Part shown: positions 25,302-33,836 of the stretch, in pieces
How positions within the stretch are numbered: the first letter of the stretch is position 1
Layout: the number at the start of each line of letters is the position of its first letter
Made by a program: the position numbers and the translations under genes
From: Bradyrhizobium arachidis
GTDB lineage: Bacteria > Pseudomonadota > Alphaproteobacteria > Rhizobiales > Xanthobacteraceae
Length of the DNA: 64,000 nucleotides
Direction: 5' to 3'
Assembly (NCBI RefSeq): GCF_024758505.1
Contig: NZ_CP077970.1
Span: forward strand, 4,650,001-4,714,000
The notes under the pieces: model-generated
What the model was told of the DNA's origin: nothing
The model's input: the letters and a program-made list of their open reading frames with translations, nothing else
The model's database searches: none

Positions 25302-26384
25302 ATGCGGAACATGCAGCAGAGGAATTCCATCCGCCGACGCTTCGCGGCGCTCGGTCTTGCCGCAGCGATGGCCGGCATTCCATCCCTCGCGTTGTCCTGC
25401 ACGCGCCTCGTCTACCACGGCGTCGGAAATCAGGTGATCACGGCGCGGACGATGGATTGGAGGAGCGACGTCGAGACCAATCTCTGGATCTTCCCGCGTG
25501 GCATGGCGCGTAACGGCGAAGTCGGGCCGAATTCGCTGAAATGGACATCGAAATACGGCAGCGTCATCGCATCGGGCTATGACTTTTCCACCACGGACGG
25601 GCTGAACGAGGCCGGCCTCGTCGCCAACATCCTGTGGCTGGTTGAGTCAGAATATCCAAAATTCGACCAGAGCAGGCCGGGCCTCACGATTGCGGCTTGG
25701 GCACAATTTATGCTGGACAATTTTGCGACGGTACAGGAGGCCGTGGAGGCGTTGGAGAAGGAGCCGTTCATCATCGTGACCGACAACGTGCCGGGCGAGA
25801 AGCGGCTCGCGACGCTGCATCTGTCGATCTCCGATGCCACCGGCGACAGCGCGATCGTCGAATATATCAGGGGTAAGCAGGTCATCCATCACGATCGCAA
25901 ATACCAGGTGATGACCAACTCGCCCGTGTTCGACGAGCAGCTCGCGCTCAACGCCTATTGGGAGCTGATCGGCGGCACGGTATTTCTGCCGGGCACCAAC
26001 CGCGCCTCCGACCGATTTGCGCGCGCCAAGTTCTATGTCAATGCGATCCCCAAGCCGGAAGATCCCAATCGCGCGCTGGCGAGCGTCTTCAGCGTCATCC
26101 GCAACGTCTCGGTACCGTTCGGCATCACGACGCCGGACGAGCCGAACATCTCCTCGACGCGCTGGCGCGCCGTGGCCGACCATCAGCGCAAGCTCTACTT
26201 CTTCGAATCGGCACTGACGCCGAACACATTTTGGGTCGATCTCAAGAAGATCGATTTCTCGCCTTCGACAGGCAAGGTGAGGAAGCTCGACCTCGGTCCG
26301 GACCAGGACCACACCTTCTCAGGCGATGCGACCGCGAGTTTCCGCGACACCGAGCCGTTTAGGTTCCTGGGGCTGCCGATGTGA
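25302..26384 (+). CDS. secreted linear amide C-N hydrolase (choloylglycine hydrolase family)
   Basis: The product of about 360 residues has a signal peptide (RRRFAALGLAAAMAGIPSLALS) directly before Cys33 in CTRLVYHG. In this Ntn-hydrolase family the N-terminal cysteine is the nucleophile, so signal cleavage would expose it. Other family signs are TARTMDWRSD, GLNEAGLVANILWL and MTNSPVFDEQL with a conserved Asn. Relatives cleave bile-salt, penicillin V or acyl-homoserine-lactone amides; the substrate here is not known. The ATG at 25311 is an alternative start. Confidence 0.87.
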   Translation: MRNMQQRNSIRRRFAALGLAAAMAGIPSLALSCTRLVYHGVGNQVITARTMDWRSDVETNLWIFPRGMARNGEVGPNSLKWTSKYGSVIASGYDFSTTDGLNEAGLVANILWLVESEYPKFDQSRPGLTIAAWAQFMLDNFATVQEAVEALEKEPFIIVTDNVPGEKRLATLHLSISDATGDSAIVEYIRGKQVIHHDRKYQVMTNSPVFDEQLALNAYWELIGGTVFLPGTNRASDRFARAKFYVNAIPKPEDPNRALASVFSVIRNVSVPFGITTPDEPNISSTRWRAVADHQRKLYFFESALTPNTFWVDLKKIDFSPSTGKVRKLDLGPDQDHTFSGDATASFRDTEPFRFLGLPM

Positions 26385-26484
26385 GCTCCCGGGGAACCCG
26401 GCCTCCGCGAAGCCGTTGATCGGTAGCCGCGGCGGATCCTGCGCGATCCGACGCTGTTCCGACGCGTCAAATGGGAGAGCGCCC

Positions 26485-26670
26485 ATGATCTCCGAGATTC
26501 AGATTCATACGATCGCTCGGCAGATGCTCGAAAAGCACGGCTTCGAAGCGATTGCCCAGGCCGCCAGCCAGGCACAGGCCTGCGAAAGCCGAGGTGAGAC
26601 GGATGAGGCACGGGAATGGCGCCATATCGAGGACGCCATGAAGATCATCCGTGGACCGCATCAGAGCTGA
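26485..26670 (+). CDS. small hypothetical protein, 61 aa
   Basis: ATG 26485 has GGGAGAG six bases upstream. The 61-residue acidic, helical protein (ISEIQIHTIARQMLEKHGFEAIAQAASQAQACESRGETDEAREWRHIEDA, in outline) has the look of the short rhizobial proteins with repeated Ala/Glu helices. Function is unknown. A class A repeat begins 7 bp after its stop. Confidence 0.7.
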   Translation: MISEIQIHTIARQMLEKHGFEAIAQAASQAQACESRGETDEAREWRHIEDAMKIIRGPHQS

Positions 26671-26676
26671 GCGTTC

Positions 26677-26778
26677 AGAGCGTTTTCGAGCGAAGTGGAT
26701 ACCGGTTCGCGTCAAGAAAACGCGTCAAAACAAGAATCTGGAGCCGCGTTCCGATTTCATCGGAACGGAAACGGCTCT
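26677..26778. repeat. dispersed repeat, class A, copy 2 (inverted)
   Basis: Inverted copy of the element at 8608-8670, extended by a hairpin GAGCCGCGTTCCGAT.../...CGGAACGGAAACGGCTC. It carries the first base pairs of the stop codon of the gene on the minus strand (26777-27019). Confidence 0.8.
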
Positions 26779-27019
26779 AATGCTGGTCTCCGGCCTGTGT
26801 TGGGGACCGATGCTGCGTTTGCGTCTGGTTGTTGCGCTCGCCGGTCTCCTTGCACGGGAGCTGGATCCAGGAACCGTCGTCCGCCTGCTGATAGGCGCTG
26901 CAGGACGAGGCGGCCGATTTATCCTCGGCCTTCTGGGTCTCGGAATTCTTCGCCAGCACCGGCGCGGTGAGTGCCGCGAGCGCCATGATTGCGGCGGTGG
27001 CGGCTGAGGCAATCCGCAT
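26777..27019 (-). CDS. small secreted protein, 80 aa
   Basis: AAAGGAG six bases before the ATG is a strong ribosome binding site. The product has a signal peptide (RIASAATAAIMALAALTAPVLA) and a mature part of about 57 residues, with two cysteines in SSCSAYQQADDGSWIQLPC. This C-x-AYQ...W-x-x-x-PC pattern suggests one disulphide. Function is unknown. Its stop codon is formed by the adjoining repeat. Confidence 0.78.
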   Translation of the reverse strand: MRIASAATAAIMALAALTAPVLAKNSETQKAEDKSAASSCSAYQQADDGSWIQLPCKETGERNNQTQTQHRSPTQAGDQH

Positions 27020-27132
27020 GGATGTTCTCCTTTGAAGAAGCTGCAGCCATGCTTGTGAGGATTGTGACGATTATTGGCCGCGCGGCGGGTTCCATCGCCG
27101 CGTGCTTAACTCTGCCAAAACGTAGGCCCGTC

Positions 27133-28260
27133 TCACTGCCCGGCGGGCTCGATCGAGATGCCGTTGCGGCGGGCGCAGGCGCGCAGCCAGCCGATCACGC
27201 CGCCATGGACCGAAAATTCGTACTTGTCCTCGACCTTGCTTGCCCTGAGCTCGAAGACGGAGCGCTTCTCGAGCGCGGCCACAAGCGCGTTACCATGCTG
27301 CGGGAATAGGCCAATTTCGTCGTGACCGAGCACCTGGGCGGACAAGGCCGGGAACGGCTCGCCGCCAACCTTCAGCGTCGCTTCGATGGTCGTGCCATCA
27401 GGCAGATCGAGCTTGGAGTCCTTCACCATCATCGAAAACCCCTTCAGCCGGCTCGCCATCAGGAAGGTGCCGAACCGGCGCGGGGGGCCGTCGCCTGGGA
27501 TGACGTAGTGGCGGCGGATGAAGCAGACCATGATGGCGCCGTCGCGGTTGCGCAGCTCGGAGGCGTCCCAGCCTTCGATCTTCTGCTTATCCTCGATGCC
27601 TGGCGGGCCCGCCGGTGTGGCCTGCATGACTGCGATCTTCGGCGAGCGCGGCCGCGGTGTCGGCATGTCCGGCGCGTTGGGATCGGTCGGCTTGTCGATT
27701 GCGATGTCAAAGGTCTTGCCGCATTGCGTGAGCCAGCCCAGCGCGTCCTGCGGAAGGTTGATGGCAACAGCGCCGGAATCGATGCCGGCGCCGTCTGAGC
27801 GCAGCGTCACCTGCTTGGCCTTGCCGAGCGCGGTGAGCGCGCCGTCGGCATCGCCGGGATGAAGCGCGAACGCGGTGCCGACCGAAAATCCAACGGCCGG
27901 AAAGCTCCGGCCGTCGATCACGATCTCGGCCTGGTCGTCCAGCACCTGTTCGGTCGGCAGGCCGTCGTCCATCATCGTAAAGACGAGGCCGGAGCCGCGG
28001 CTGATGTTTAGTGCAAAGCGGGTATCGACTTTGCCGTTCGCGTTGGTGCGTTGCCGCAGTGCGACCAGGACGCATTGGCGGACCTGGCCGTCGGGACCGG
28101 TCTGGGGCAGGGCGCTCCAGGCTCCTTGCGGAAAGCGGACCTGCTGCCCGGCGACGGGCTTGTCGGCCGGTGCCGCGGAGGCGGCGGGCGACGGAGCCGC
28201 CGCTAGCAGCGCTGCGAGCGCCGCCGCGGCCTTCCAAAGATGTCTGAGGCTTGCCGGCAT
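27133..28260 (-). CDS. secreted protein with two tandem related domains
   Basis: The 375-residue product has a signal peptide (LAALLAAAPSPAASA) and two related halves. Half one (about 42-185) has GQVRQCVLVALRQR, GSGLVFTMMDDGLP, VIDGRSFPAV and DALGWLTQCGK. Half two (about 226-370) has GAIMVCFIRRHY, LKGFSMMVKDSKLDLP, VGGEPFPALS and GVIGWLRACARRNG. Each half ends with GWL-x-x-C. The pattern recalls invasion-associated locus B-like proteins, but I do not claim that name. Function is unknown. Confidence 0.75.
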   Translation of the reverse strand: MPASLRHLWKAAAALAALLAAAPSPAASAAPADKPVAGQQVRFPQGAWSALPQTGPDGQVRQCVLVALRQRTNANGKVDTRFALNISRGSGLVFTMMDDGLPTEQVLDDQAEIVIDGRSFPAVGFSVGTAFALHPGDADGALTALGKAKQVTLRSDGAGIDSGAVAINLPQDALGWLTQCGKTFDIAIDKPTDPNAPDMPTPRPRSPKIAVMQATPAGPPGIEDKQKIEGWDASELRNRDGAIMVCFIRRHYVIPGDGPPRRFGTFLMASRLKGFSMMVKDSKLDLPDGTTIEATLKVGGEPFPALSAQVLGHDEIGLFPQHGNALVAALEKRSVFELRASKVEDKYEFSVHGGVIGWLRACARRNGISIEPAGQ

Positions 28261-28344
28261 GGGCCCTCGCGCGATGTCCTCTGCAGGATTTGACGCGGAG
28301 GGCCGGGCCGAGGTTCACGGACTGTGCAGTCCGTGGTGCGCGGA

Positions 28345-28722
28345 CTAGTTGTTGCGAATGAGGCCGGCGAGGGCGGCCTTCTGGGTTGCGCACCAGCTCG
28401 TCATGCCGAGGCGGCGCTGATCCATGTCGGTTGCCTGAGTCGCCACGGCGACCTCAGCCATCAGATCGTCGTCCTGCTTCTCGCCCATCTTGCCGCCGGT
28501 ATGCATGAAGGCGATCGCCTTGCGGACCTTCTCGGTGGTGCCGTCCGGAAGGTGCATGTCCTGCGCCTTCTGCACCATGCCCTGATAGACGACATCCGTG
28601 CCGGGGCATTCCACCTTGGCGGCAAATGCTTGCAGCACCATCGTCACATAGACCGATCGCGGCTCAGCCTGTGCGGGTGCAGCAACCAAGAGCAGGCCGG
28701 CGATCAACAAACCGTAGCGCAT
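28345..28722 (-). CDS. small secreted hypothetical protein
   Basis: The 125-residue product has a signal peptide (YGLLIAGLLLVAAPAQA). The mature helical part has two cysteines and a KAIAFMHTGGKMGEKQDDDLMAEV stretch. The ATG follows GGGAGGA. It lies 84 bp upstream of, and on the same strand as, the tandem-domain protein gene. I recognise no family. Confidence 0.72.
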   Translation of the reverse strand: MRYGLLIAGLLLVAAPAQAEPRSVYVTMVLQAFAAKVECPGTDVVYQGMVQKAQDMHLPDGTTEKVRKAIAFMHTGGKMGEKQDDDLMAEVAVATQATDMDQRRLGMTSWCATQKAALAGLIRNN

Positions 28723-28858
28723 TCCAACGTCCTCCCGTTTTTTGGGAGGCTAGCGTCCGCTGCGCCGCTCTGCAATGGGGGTACGCGGCGCGATCTTGCC
28801 GGATTGTCGATGGCCGCGCGGCTGCGCTATCGTGAACGCCTTGGTCCGGGAGTTCGAC

Positions 28859-29644
28859 ATGAGCCTGTTGAGCACACCATTCGATCCTGCGCGCGATACG
28901 GCTGTTGTGACCGGCGCCGGCAACGGCATCGGCCGCGCCATTGCGCTGGCCCTGGTCGGCGAGGGCGTGCGGACGGTGCTCGCCGACGTCAGCGAGGAGC
29001 GGGTGAGCGCCGCGGTCAAGGCCGCGGCCCGGCCCGAGCTCGCGCTGCCCTGGGTCGGCGACCTCTCCAGTCTCGAATCCTGCGACGCATTGCTTGGGAC
29101 CGCCGTTGCTGCGTTCGGACAGGTCACGCATTTCGTGCACAGCGCATCGCCGCCGCGACGGGAGGCCGATCACGCGCTCGCGGTCGATCGCACGACGTGG
29201 CAGGAGATGCACGCGGTCAATCTCGATGCCGGCTTCCATCTGTCGCGCGAGATCGCGAAACGGCTGATCGCGGCGAAGCAGCCCGGCTCGTTCCTGTTCC
29301 TGACGTCGCTGCATGCGGGCACGCCGCGCAACCTGCCGCATTATTCGACCGCGAAGGCGGCGATGGCGATGCTGGTGAAGGAGCTCGCGAAGACGTATGG
29401 CCGTTACAACATTCGCGTCAACGCGCTGGTGCCGGGCGCGATCGCGGCAGGCGGCTTCATCGCCGATCCCTCGCTTGCGCGGCACATCCCGCTCGGTCGT
29501 CTTGGCGAGGCCGACGATCTCGCGCCGATGGCGCTCGCGGTGCTCTCGAACAAGCTTTCAGCCTATGTCACCGGTGCAGCCTTCGTCGTCGACGGCGGAC
29601 TGTCGCTGACGAACTGGTTCGAGCCGCCGGAGCTCGAGGGTTGA
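28859..29644 (+). CDS. SDR family oxidoreductase
   Basis: The 261-residue classical SDR has TGAGNGIG near residue 17, LADVSEERV after beta-2, active-site Ser in LTSLHAG, Y-x-x-x-K in HYSTAKAAM and the usual C-terminal VTGAAFVVDGGLS. The N-A-G of the NNAG motif is replaced by HSAS, which is unusual. ATG 28859 has GGAG six bases upstream. Substrate is unknown. Confidence 0.9.
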   Translation: MSLLSTPFDPARDTAVVTGAGNGIGRAIALALVGEGVRTVLADVSEERVSAAVKAAARPELALPWVGDLSSLESCDALLGTAVAAFGQVTHFVHSASPPRREADHALAVDRTTWQEMHAVNLDAGFHLSREIAKRLIAAKQPGSFLFLTSLHAGTPRNLPHYSTAKAAMAMLVKELAKTYGRYNIRVNALVPGAIAAGGFIADPSLARHIPLGRLGEADDLAPMALAVLSNKLSAYVTGAAFVVDGGLSLTNWFEPPELEG

Positions 29645-29655
29645 GCTCTTTTGCT

Positions 29656-29704
29656 TGAGCATGATCTTCCGGAAAACCGCTACACACTTTTCCGGATCAT
29701 GCTT
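29656..29704. repeat. dispersed palindromic repeat, class B
   Basis: GAGCATGATC-TTCCGGAAAA at the left end pairs with TTTTCCGGATCATGCTT at the right end around ACCGCTACACAC. This is a Bradyrhizobium intergenic palindrome. It separates two convergent genes and touches the TAA of the DUF6894 gene. Confidence 0.8.
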
Positions 29705-29940
29705 TAACTCGATCGTTGCCAACTCGGCACGGGATCGAGCGGCGTGCGATAGAGCTCGTTATGGTCGCGGTCGGTGACGCGCACCGCGCAGCCCTTGCTC
29801 TGAAGCTCGGGCTTCACCTGCGACAACTCGCTCGCCAACTGGTGGGCGCGATCCGAGGCGACCTCCAAGTCTTCGAGGATAATGCCGCCCTGGTTCTTGA
29901 ACTCTTCACCAACCACAAGATCGAAATAGTAGTAAGGCAT
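29704..29940 (-). CDS. DUF6894 family small protein
   Basis: The 78-residue product begins MPYYYFDLVVGEEFKNQGGIILEDLEVASDRA. It has the core VRVTDRDHNELYRTPLDP, matching the small rhizobial family DUF6894 (Pro-Arg/Tyr-Tyr-Phe-Phe start, V-x-D-x-x-G/N-x-x-x motif). ATG has GGGGA seven bases upstream. Function is unknown. Confidence 0.75.
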   Translation of the reverse strand: MPYYYFDLVVGEEFKNQGGIILEDLEVASDRAHQLASELSQVKPELQSKGCAVRVTDRDHNELYRTPLDPVPSWQRSS

Positions 29941-30069
29941 CCGAATTCCCCGAGTCCAACGTCCTCAAGTCCATGAGGGATCGTACCACTGAGTCGATCG
30001 TTATCGAATGAACGGCGCGCGTAATCTCTGTGCTTATGGCGCAAAAATCATGTGCAGCACGAGCGCTCG

Positions 30070-30084
30070 TTAAGTTTTTATTAA
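30070..30084. promoter_or_regulatory. CtrA-type box (TTAA-N7-TTAA)
   Basis: TTAAGTTTTTATTAA is a perfect TTAA-N7-TTAA. It is 2 bp before a possible -10 element TATATC (30086-30091), within the 313-bp gene-free interval 29941-30253. The local AT-richness raises the chance of a random match. Confidence 0.45.
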
Positions 30085-30094
30085 ATATATCTGC

Positions 30095-30200
30095 ACGATG
30101 CTGTGCGCATGGGAATTGCAACGGAACCGGGCTCCGGGAACCGGCAGTTGCAAGAGAAGGCCGTCGGCATAGATCCCGGCGGCCTTTTCTCTTTGCGCAT
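30095..30200 (+). ncRNA. candidate small RNA
   Basis: In a gene-free interval, an AT-rich possible promoter (TATATC at 30086) is followed by a stem TTGCAAC (30117-30123) / GTTGCAA, with internal CCGG pairing. Then comes a terminator-like hairpin AGAGAAGGCCG.CGG / CCG.CGGCCTTTTCTCT (about 30153-30193). No coding frame with a binding site is visible. A terminator with no gene before it is the main argument. Confidence 0.35.
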
Positions 30201-30253
30201 GGCGCTCACCGTAGTCGCCCGGGATTAACGCCGCGCGCCGACTCAGGAAACGT

Positions 30254-30514
30254 CTACTGCGGCCTTCGCGCCAGCATCCATCGCGCCAATGCGACGAGTG
30301 CGTAGAGCGCGATGGCCAGCGGCGTGAACAACACGAGCATGCCGAACAGCGTCATGACGTCGGCGACGAAATTATCCGACGCCTGAGTGCCTGCGATGCG
30401 CGCGATGATCGCGCTTGCGAGGCCGATCAGCGTGAACGCAACCACCGTTGCAAGCAGCATGACGAGCGGCGGTGCCGCCAGCCACGCATTCGAGATCAAG
30501 CGTCGGGTCGTCAT
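30254..30514 (-). CDS. small membrane protein, 86 aa
   Basis: The product has two hydrophobic segments (about 13-38, LAAPPLVMLLATVVAFTLIGLASAII, and about 56-80, LFGMLVLFTPLAIALYALVALARW), separated by a short hydrophilic stretch. I recognise no family. The start (ATG 30514, or GTG 30517) has no clear ribosome binding site. Confidence 0.55.
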   Translation of the reverse strand: MTTRRLISNAWLAAPPLVMLLATVVAFTLIGLASAIIARIAGTQASDNFVADVMTLFGMLVLFTPLAIALYALVALARWMLARRPQ

Positions 30515-30600
30515 CACAACATTGGACCAGAGGACCGCTTGCGGAATGCCGCGGGCCTCTGCCTTTGTGTCGAACGCGCCCTGATCGGTTCAGTCGCGCT

Positions 30601-31626
30601 TTACCGTACCGGCATCGGCGGCCGCACCACCGGCCCGTCATCATCGGCGACGGCCTGCGTCGGCGCCGGCGGCGGGGGAATGGCGGCCGCCTGCGAGGGC
30701 GGCGGCGCGATCGGCATCGGCGCATAACTCGGGGCATATGCCGACGTGTAGGCCGGCTTCGGCTTCCGCACCGGCGGCACCGCCGTTGCGGTCGGCTTCG
30801 GCGGGAGAGCGGAGACCCTGGCGCGGGGATCGACGATCTTTGCTTCGGCAGGTTTCGGTGCCGACGCCTTCGCCATCTCGCGGGCCATCTGCTCCTGACC
30901 CGCTTTCAGCTCTGCAATCGTCGCTTTCAATTGCTCGATCTGCTGTCCCATCGCGGCGAGATCGCGCGTCATCGATTGCAATGCCTGCGGCGCCTCTGCT
31001 GGTGCTACTGCTACTGCTACTGGTGCAGCTGCTGCCGGTGCCACTGGGGTCGTGTCCTGAGGCGGCTCGGCGGGTGCTGCCGCGGGTTGATCCACCGCGG
31101 CCACCTGAGTCTCGGACGCGGCAGGTTGCTCGGCGGCGGCGGGCGTTGCCTGCGAGGCGGTCAGCGTCGGCACCCAGGCGGCAATCATCTCCTTTGCGGT
31201 GTCGCCATGCGCCTGCCAGGCGATGGTGGCGGCCGCGCTGCCCGCGGCGAACAGCATGCTGAGCGACGCCCCCGCAAGCCATCTGCCGACCCGCGAACGC
31301 TTGCGGGTGACCCGAAGATCGTTCGCCGCTTCACGCACCGCCGTATCGACCGACGGCGCGGCAGTGGGGAATACGGGTGTCACGCTGACCTTTGGTTCGG
31401 CGATCTTTGGTTCGGCTCTCACCGTCGGATCGGGCGCGAGCGTCGCCGCGTCCGCATCGGGGCGCGAGGCGCGCACGATGTCGGGCAAGATCTTGAACGC
31501 GTCGTGCGGATCGTTGTCCTTCACGACTTCCTTCGCCCCATCCTTGACCGCGTCCTTGGCCACATCCTTGGCAATGTCCTTGACGATTTCATCGACGATT
31601 TGCTTGCTGTTCAGCGTCGCGAGCAT
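30601..31626 (-). CDS. proline/alanine-rich membrane-anchored protein of unknown function
   Basis: The 341-residue protein starts with a lysine/aspartate repeat (VKDIAKDVAKDAVKDGAKEVVKD). It has one membrane segment at about 118-135 (WLAGASLSMLFAAGSAAATIAW), an Ala/Pro-rich linker, a coiled coil (about 217-250, MTRDLAAMGQQIEQLKATIAELKAGQEQMAREM) and a Pro-rich tail. It resembles other alphaproteobacterial envelope or scaffold proteins with a cytoplasmic charged repeat, but no named domain is visible. Confidence 0.75.
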   Translation of the reverse strand: MLATLNSKQIVDEIVKDIAKDVAKDAVKDGAKEVVKDNDPHDAFKILPDIVRASRPDADAATLAPDPTVRAEPKIAEPKVSVTPVFPTAAPSVDTAVREAANDLRVTRKRSRVGRWLAGASLSMLFAAGSAAATIAWQAHGDTAKEMIAAWVPTLTASQATPAAAEQPAASETQVAAVDQPAAAPAEPPQDTTPVAPAAAAPVAVAVAPAEAPQALQSMTRDLAAMGQQIEQLKATIAELKAGQEQMAREMAKASAPKPAEAKIVDPRARVSALPPKPTATAVPPVRKPKPAYTSAYAPSYAPMPIAPPPSQAAAIPPPPAPTQAVADDDGPVVRPPMPVR

Positions 31627-31796
31627 CGAAGCTCCCCTAAAGCCTGATCGTCCGCATTCGCGCGAGCCGATTGAAATGAGGTCAGCCGACCTCTGTCCCT
31701 GACAGCACGACTCCAGCCGGGTTTGACCAAAGCAAGGCGAAGGGAAGGAGAGTGTGGGGCCGTAATTTGCCGGACGTCAGGGAACCCGAATTTATT

Positions 31797-31814
31797 GAAC
31801 ACGTCTAAGTGTTC
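31797..31814. promoter_or_regulatory. inverted repeat upstream of the L,D-transpeptidase gene
   Basis: GAACAC-GTCTAA-GTGTTC: 6-bp perfect arms around 6 bp, 72 bp before the start codon. Possible operator or short hairpin. Confidence 0.3.
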
Positions 31815-31886
31815 CACGCCCATTGCCATCTTTTTTGCACGATTTGGGCAGTATGATTTCGTTCCAATCTGCACTGGAGGCAGGCG

Positions 31887-32534
31887 GTGCAAAAGTCCCT
31901 TTTGGCAGGGCTGCTGGCGGCGTTGCTGCCGCTGGGCGGCTGCATGCAAGCGACCCTTTCGCCCTCATCCAGCGCCAGCATGACGCCGCGTGACCGGCAG
32001 TTGCTGGCGCATACGCCTTACGCGCAGGCGAGCGTGCCCGAGCAATATCAGCGGCATATCGTCGACTATTCGCGCAAGGAGCAGCCCGGCACGATCCTGG
32101 TCGATACGGATGCGCGCTATCTCTACTACGTGCTGCCGGACGGCAAGGCGATTCGCTATGGCGTGGCCGTCGGCGAAGAGGCGATGGCGTTCTCCGGCGT
32201 CGCGCGAGTCGGCCGGATGGCGGAGTGGCCGGATTGGATTCCGACGGCGGAGATCCAGGCGCGCCTCGGGCCCTATCCGGCGCGCGTTCCCGGCGGCCCG
32301 GCAAACCCGCTCGGCGCCCGTGCGCTCTATCTCTACGCCGGCAACAAGGACACGCTCTATCGCATCCACGGCACCAATCAGCCGGAATATATCGGGCAGG
32401 CGATTTCATCGGGCTGCATCCGGATGCGCAACGAGGACGTCATCGACCTCTACGACCGGGTGAAGGCGGGTTCGATGGTGGTGGTGCTGCCACCGGCGGC
32501 GGCGGCCGCGACCGGATCGCGCTGGCGCGGGTGA
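31887..32534 (+). CDS. L,D-transpeptidase lipoprotein (YkuD family)
   Basis: The 215-residue product has a lipoprotein signal ending LPLGGC. A YkuD domain follows, with VDTDARYLYYVLPDGKAIRYGVAVGEE at its start and the catalytic signature HGTNQPEYIGQAISSGCIRMRNEDV, whose His and Cys (in SSGCIR) are the active site. It makes 3-3 cross-links in peptidoglycan or attaches proteins to it, from the periplasmic side of a membrane. GTG start with GGAGG eight bases upstream. Confidence 0.93.
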   Translation: MQKSLLAGLLAALLPLGGCMQATLSPSSSASMTPRDRQLLAHTPYAQASVPEQYQRHIVDYSRKEQPGTILVDTDARYLYYVLPDGKAIRYGVAVGEEAMAFSGVARVGRMAEWPDWIPTAEIQARLGPYPARVPGGPANPLGARALYLYAGNKDTLYRIHGTNQPEYIGQAISSGCIRMRNEDVIDLYDRVKAGSMVVVLPPAAAAATGSRWRG

Positions 32535-32634
32535 GGGGAACCCGTGGCGGGTTCGTCGCCGACAATTTTATCCAATCCTTTGCGTCGCCCGTAACGACTC
32601 GCGTCTAGCGTGCAAGCGAGAAGGGGTTGCTCGC

Positions 32635-33630
32635 ATGCACATCGTCAAGAATTCGCCGCGCGCGCTTTTTGTCGCGCTGATCCCGCTGGCTCTGGTTGAA
32701 GCCGTGCTGCTCGTCTTTGCCCTGGCGGGCGCGCAGGTGACGGACCCCGTGGGCGTGCCGACGCCCGACCAGATTCTCGTCTTTTACGCCGAGCGCATGG
32801 CGCTGAACGCCGGCCTGCTGTTCGCCGGACATTTCATGCTGCGGCAGTGGACGATCTCCAGCCGGCTTGCCTATTCGCTGATGGGCGGCGTGATGGCCGC
32901 GATCAGCTACGGCATTGCGATCCGCAACCATCTCGAGCTCGCCGCGCCCGGCGACGGCACGGTGGTGACCATCGGCCTGTTGCCGACCCTTGCGGGAATG
33001 ATCTGTGGATTTCTCTATGGGCAGTTCGCTGGTCTCAGCGTCGTTGCGGGCGCGCCGCGAGCCGCGTCCTCTGCAGGGGCAGATTCACCTGCAAGCCCGG
33101 CGCCTGCACTGGTCTTCGATGGGCCCGTCCGGGTGCGCACCTCGGTCGCCGGAATTGCGATTGCCGCAGTGCTGCCGGCGGCCCTGGCGACTCTGGTGCC
33201 CTACACGCTGTTGCCGTTGCTGCTGCACGGCTTCTCCGACAAGAGCGCCGCGCATATCTTCGCAGCCGTCATCCCTGCGCAGACGTTCCTGACAATGCTG
33301 GTGGTGACGGCCATTCCCTCGACCATCTTCGCGCTGTGCATGCATCACATCGCCCGCGCCATGGGCCGGCATCGCGCGCTCGACTACGCGGCGATCGGAG
33401 CCGCCATGGCGTTCACCTGCATCCTCCTGCTCACGCTGCTGTCGCCGCTGGTCGCCGTTCTCCTGGTGCCTGCGGCGGTCACCGGCGCGATCATGGGCGC
33501 GCTCTATCGCCGTTTCGCCGGCCTCGAGCCGGTGCCGCTGCCCGAGGCCGTGATCGCGAGCGACCCCGCCGCACTGGTCGGCGCCGATCATCCGTCACGG
33601 CGCCAGCACGGCGTGATCCTCAGCAACTGA
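32635..33630 (+). CDS. multi-pass membrane protein of unknown function
   Basis: The 331-residue product has about seven to eight hydrophobic segments (ALFVALIPLALVEAVLLVFAL, LAYSLMGGVMAAISYGIAI, VVTIGLLPTLAGMICGFLYG, VAGIAIAAVLPAALATLVPYTLL, FLTMLVVTAIPSTIFALCM, AAIGAAMAFTCILLLTLL). It has a soluble linker near residue 145. I recognise no family. The next gene starts 17 bp downstream. Confidence 0.8.
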   Translation: MHIVKNSPRALFVALIPLALVEAVLLVFALAGAQVTDPVGVPTPDQILVFYAERMALNAGLLFAGHFMLRQWTISSRLAYSLMGGVMAAISYGIAIRNHLELAAPGDGTVVTIGLLPTLAGMICGFLYGQFAGLSVVAGAPRAASSAGADSPASPAPALVFDGPVRVRTSVAGIAIAAVLPAALATLVPYTLLPLLLHGFSDKSAAHIFAAVIPAQTFLTMLVVTAIPSTIFALCMHHIARAMGRHRALDYAAIGAAMAFTCILLLTLLSPLVAVLLVPAAVTGAIMGALYRRFAGLEPVPLPEAVIASDPAALVGADHPSRRQHGVILSN

Positions 33631-33647
33631 TCGCGACGGAGACGGTC

Positions 33648-33812
33648 ATGAAAGAGCTCGCGGCGCTCGGCGCCGGTGTCCTCATCGCGGCGGTGGCTGC
33701 GCTGTGGTTCACGACCAAGCCAGTGCTGGTGAATGCGAAGGTGAGGCCGCTGCAGGCAAGCGCCGATGTGCCGGCCTTCAGGCCGATTGCGCCTGATGGT
33801 CGAGCCGATTAG
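33648..33812 (+). CDS. small membrane protein, 54 aa
   Basis: ATG 33648 has GGAG six bases upstream, 17 bp after the stop of the membrane protein gene. The product has one hydrophobic segment (LAALGAGVLIAAVAALWFTT) and a short tail. It is probably co-expressed with the preceding gene. Function is unknown. Confidence 0.65.
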   Translation: MKELAALGAGVLIAAVAALWFTTKPVLVNAKVRPLQASADVPAFRPIAPDGRAD

Positions 33813-33836
33813 GCCGGCTGGCCTCCGCGCGGTGAC

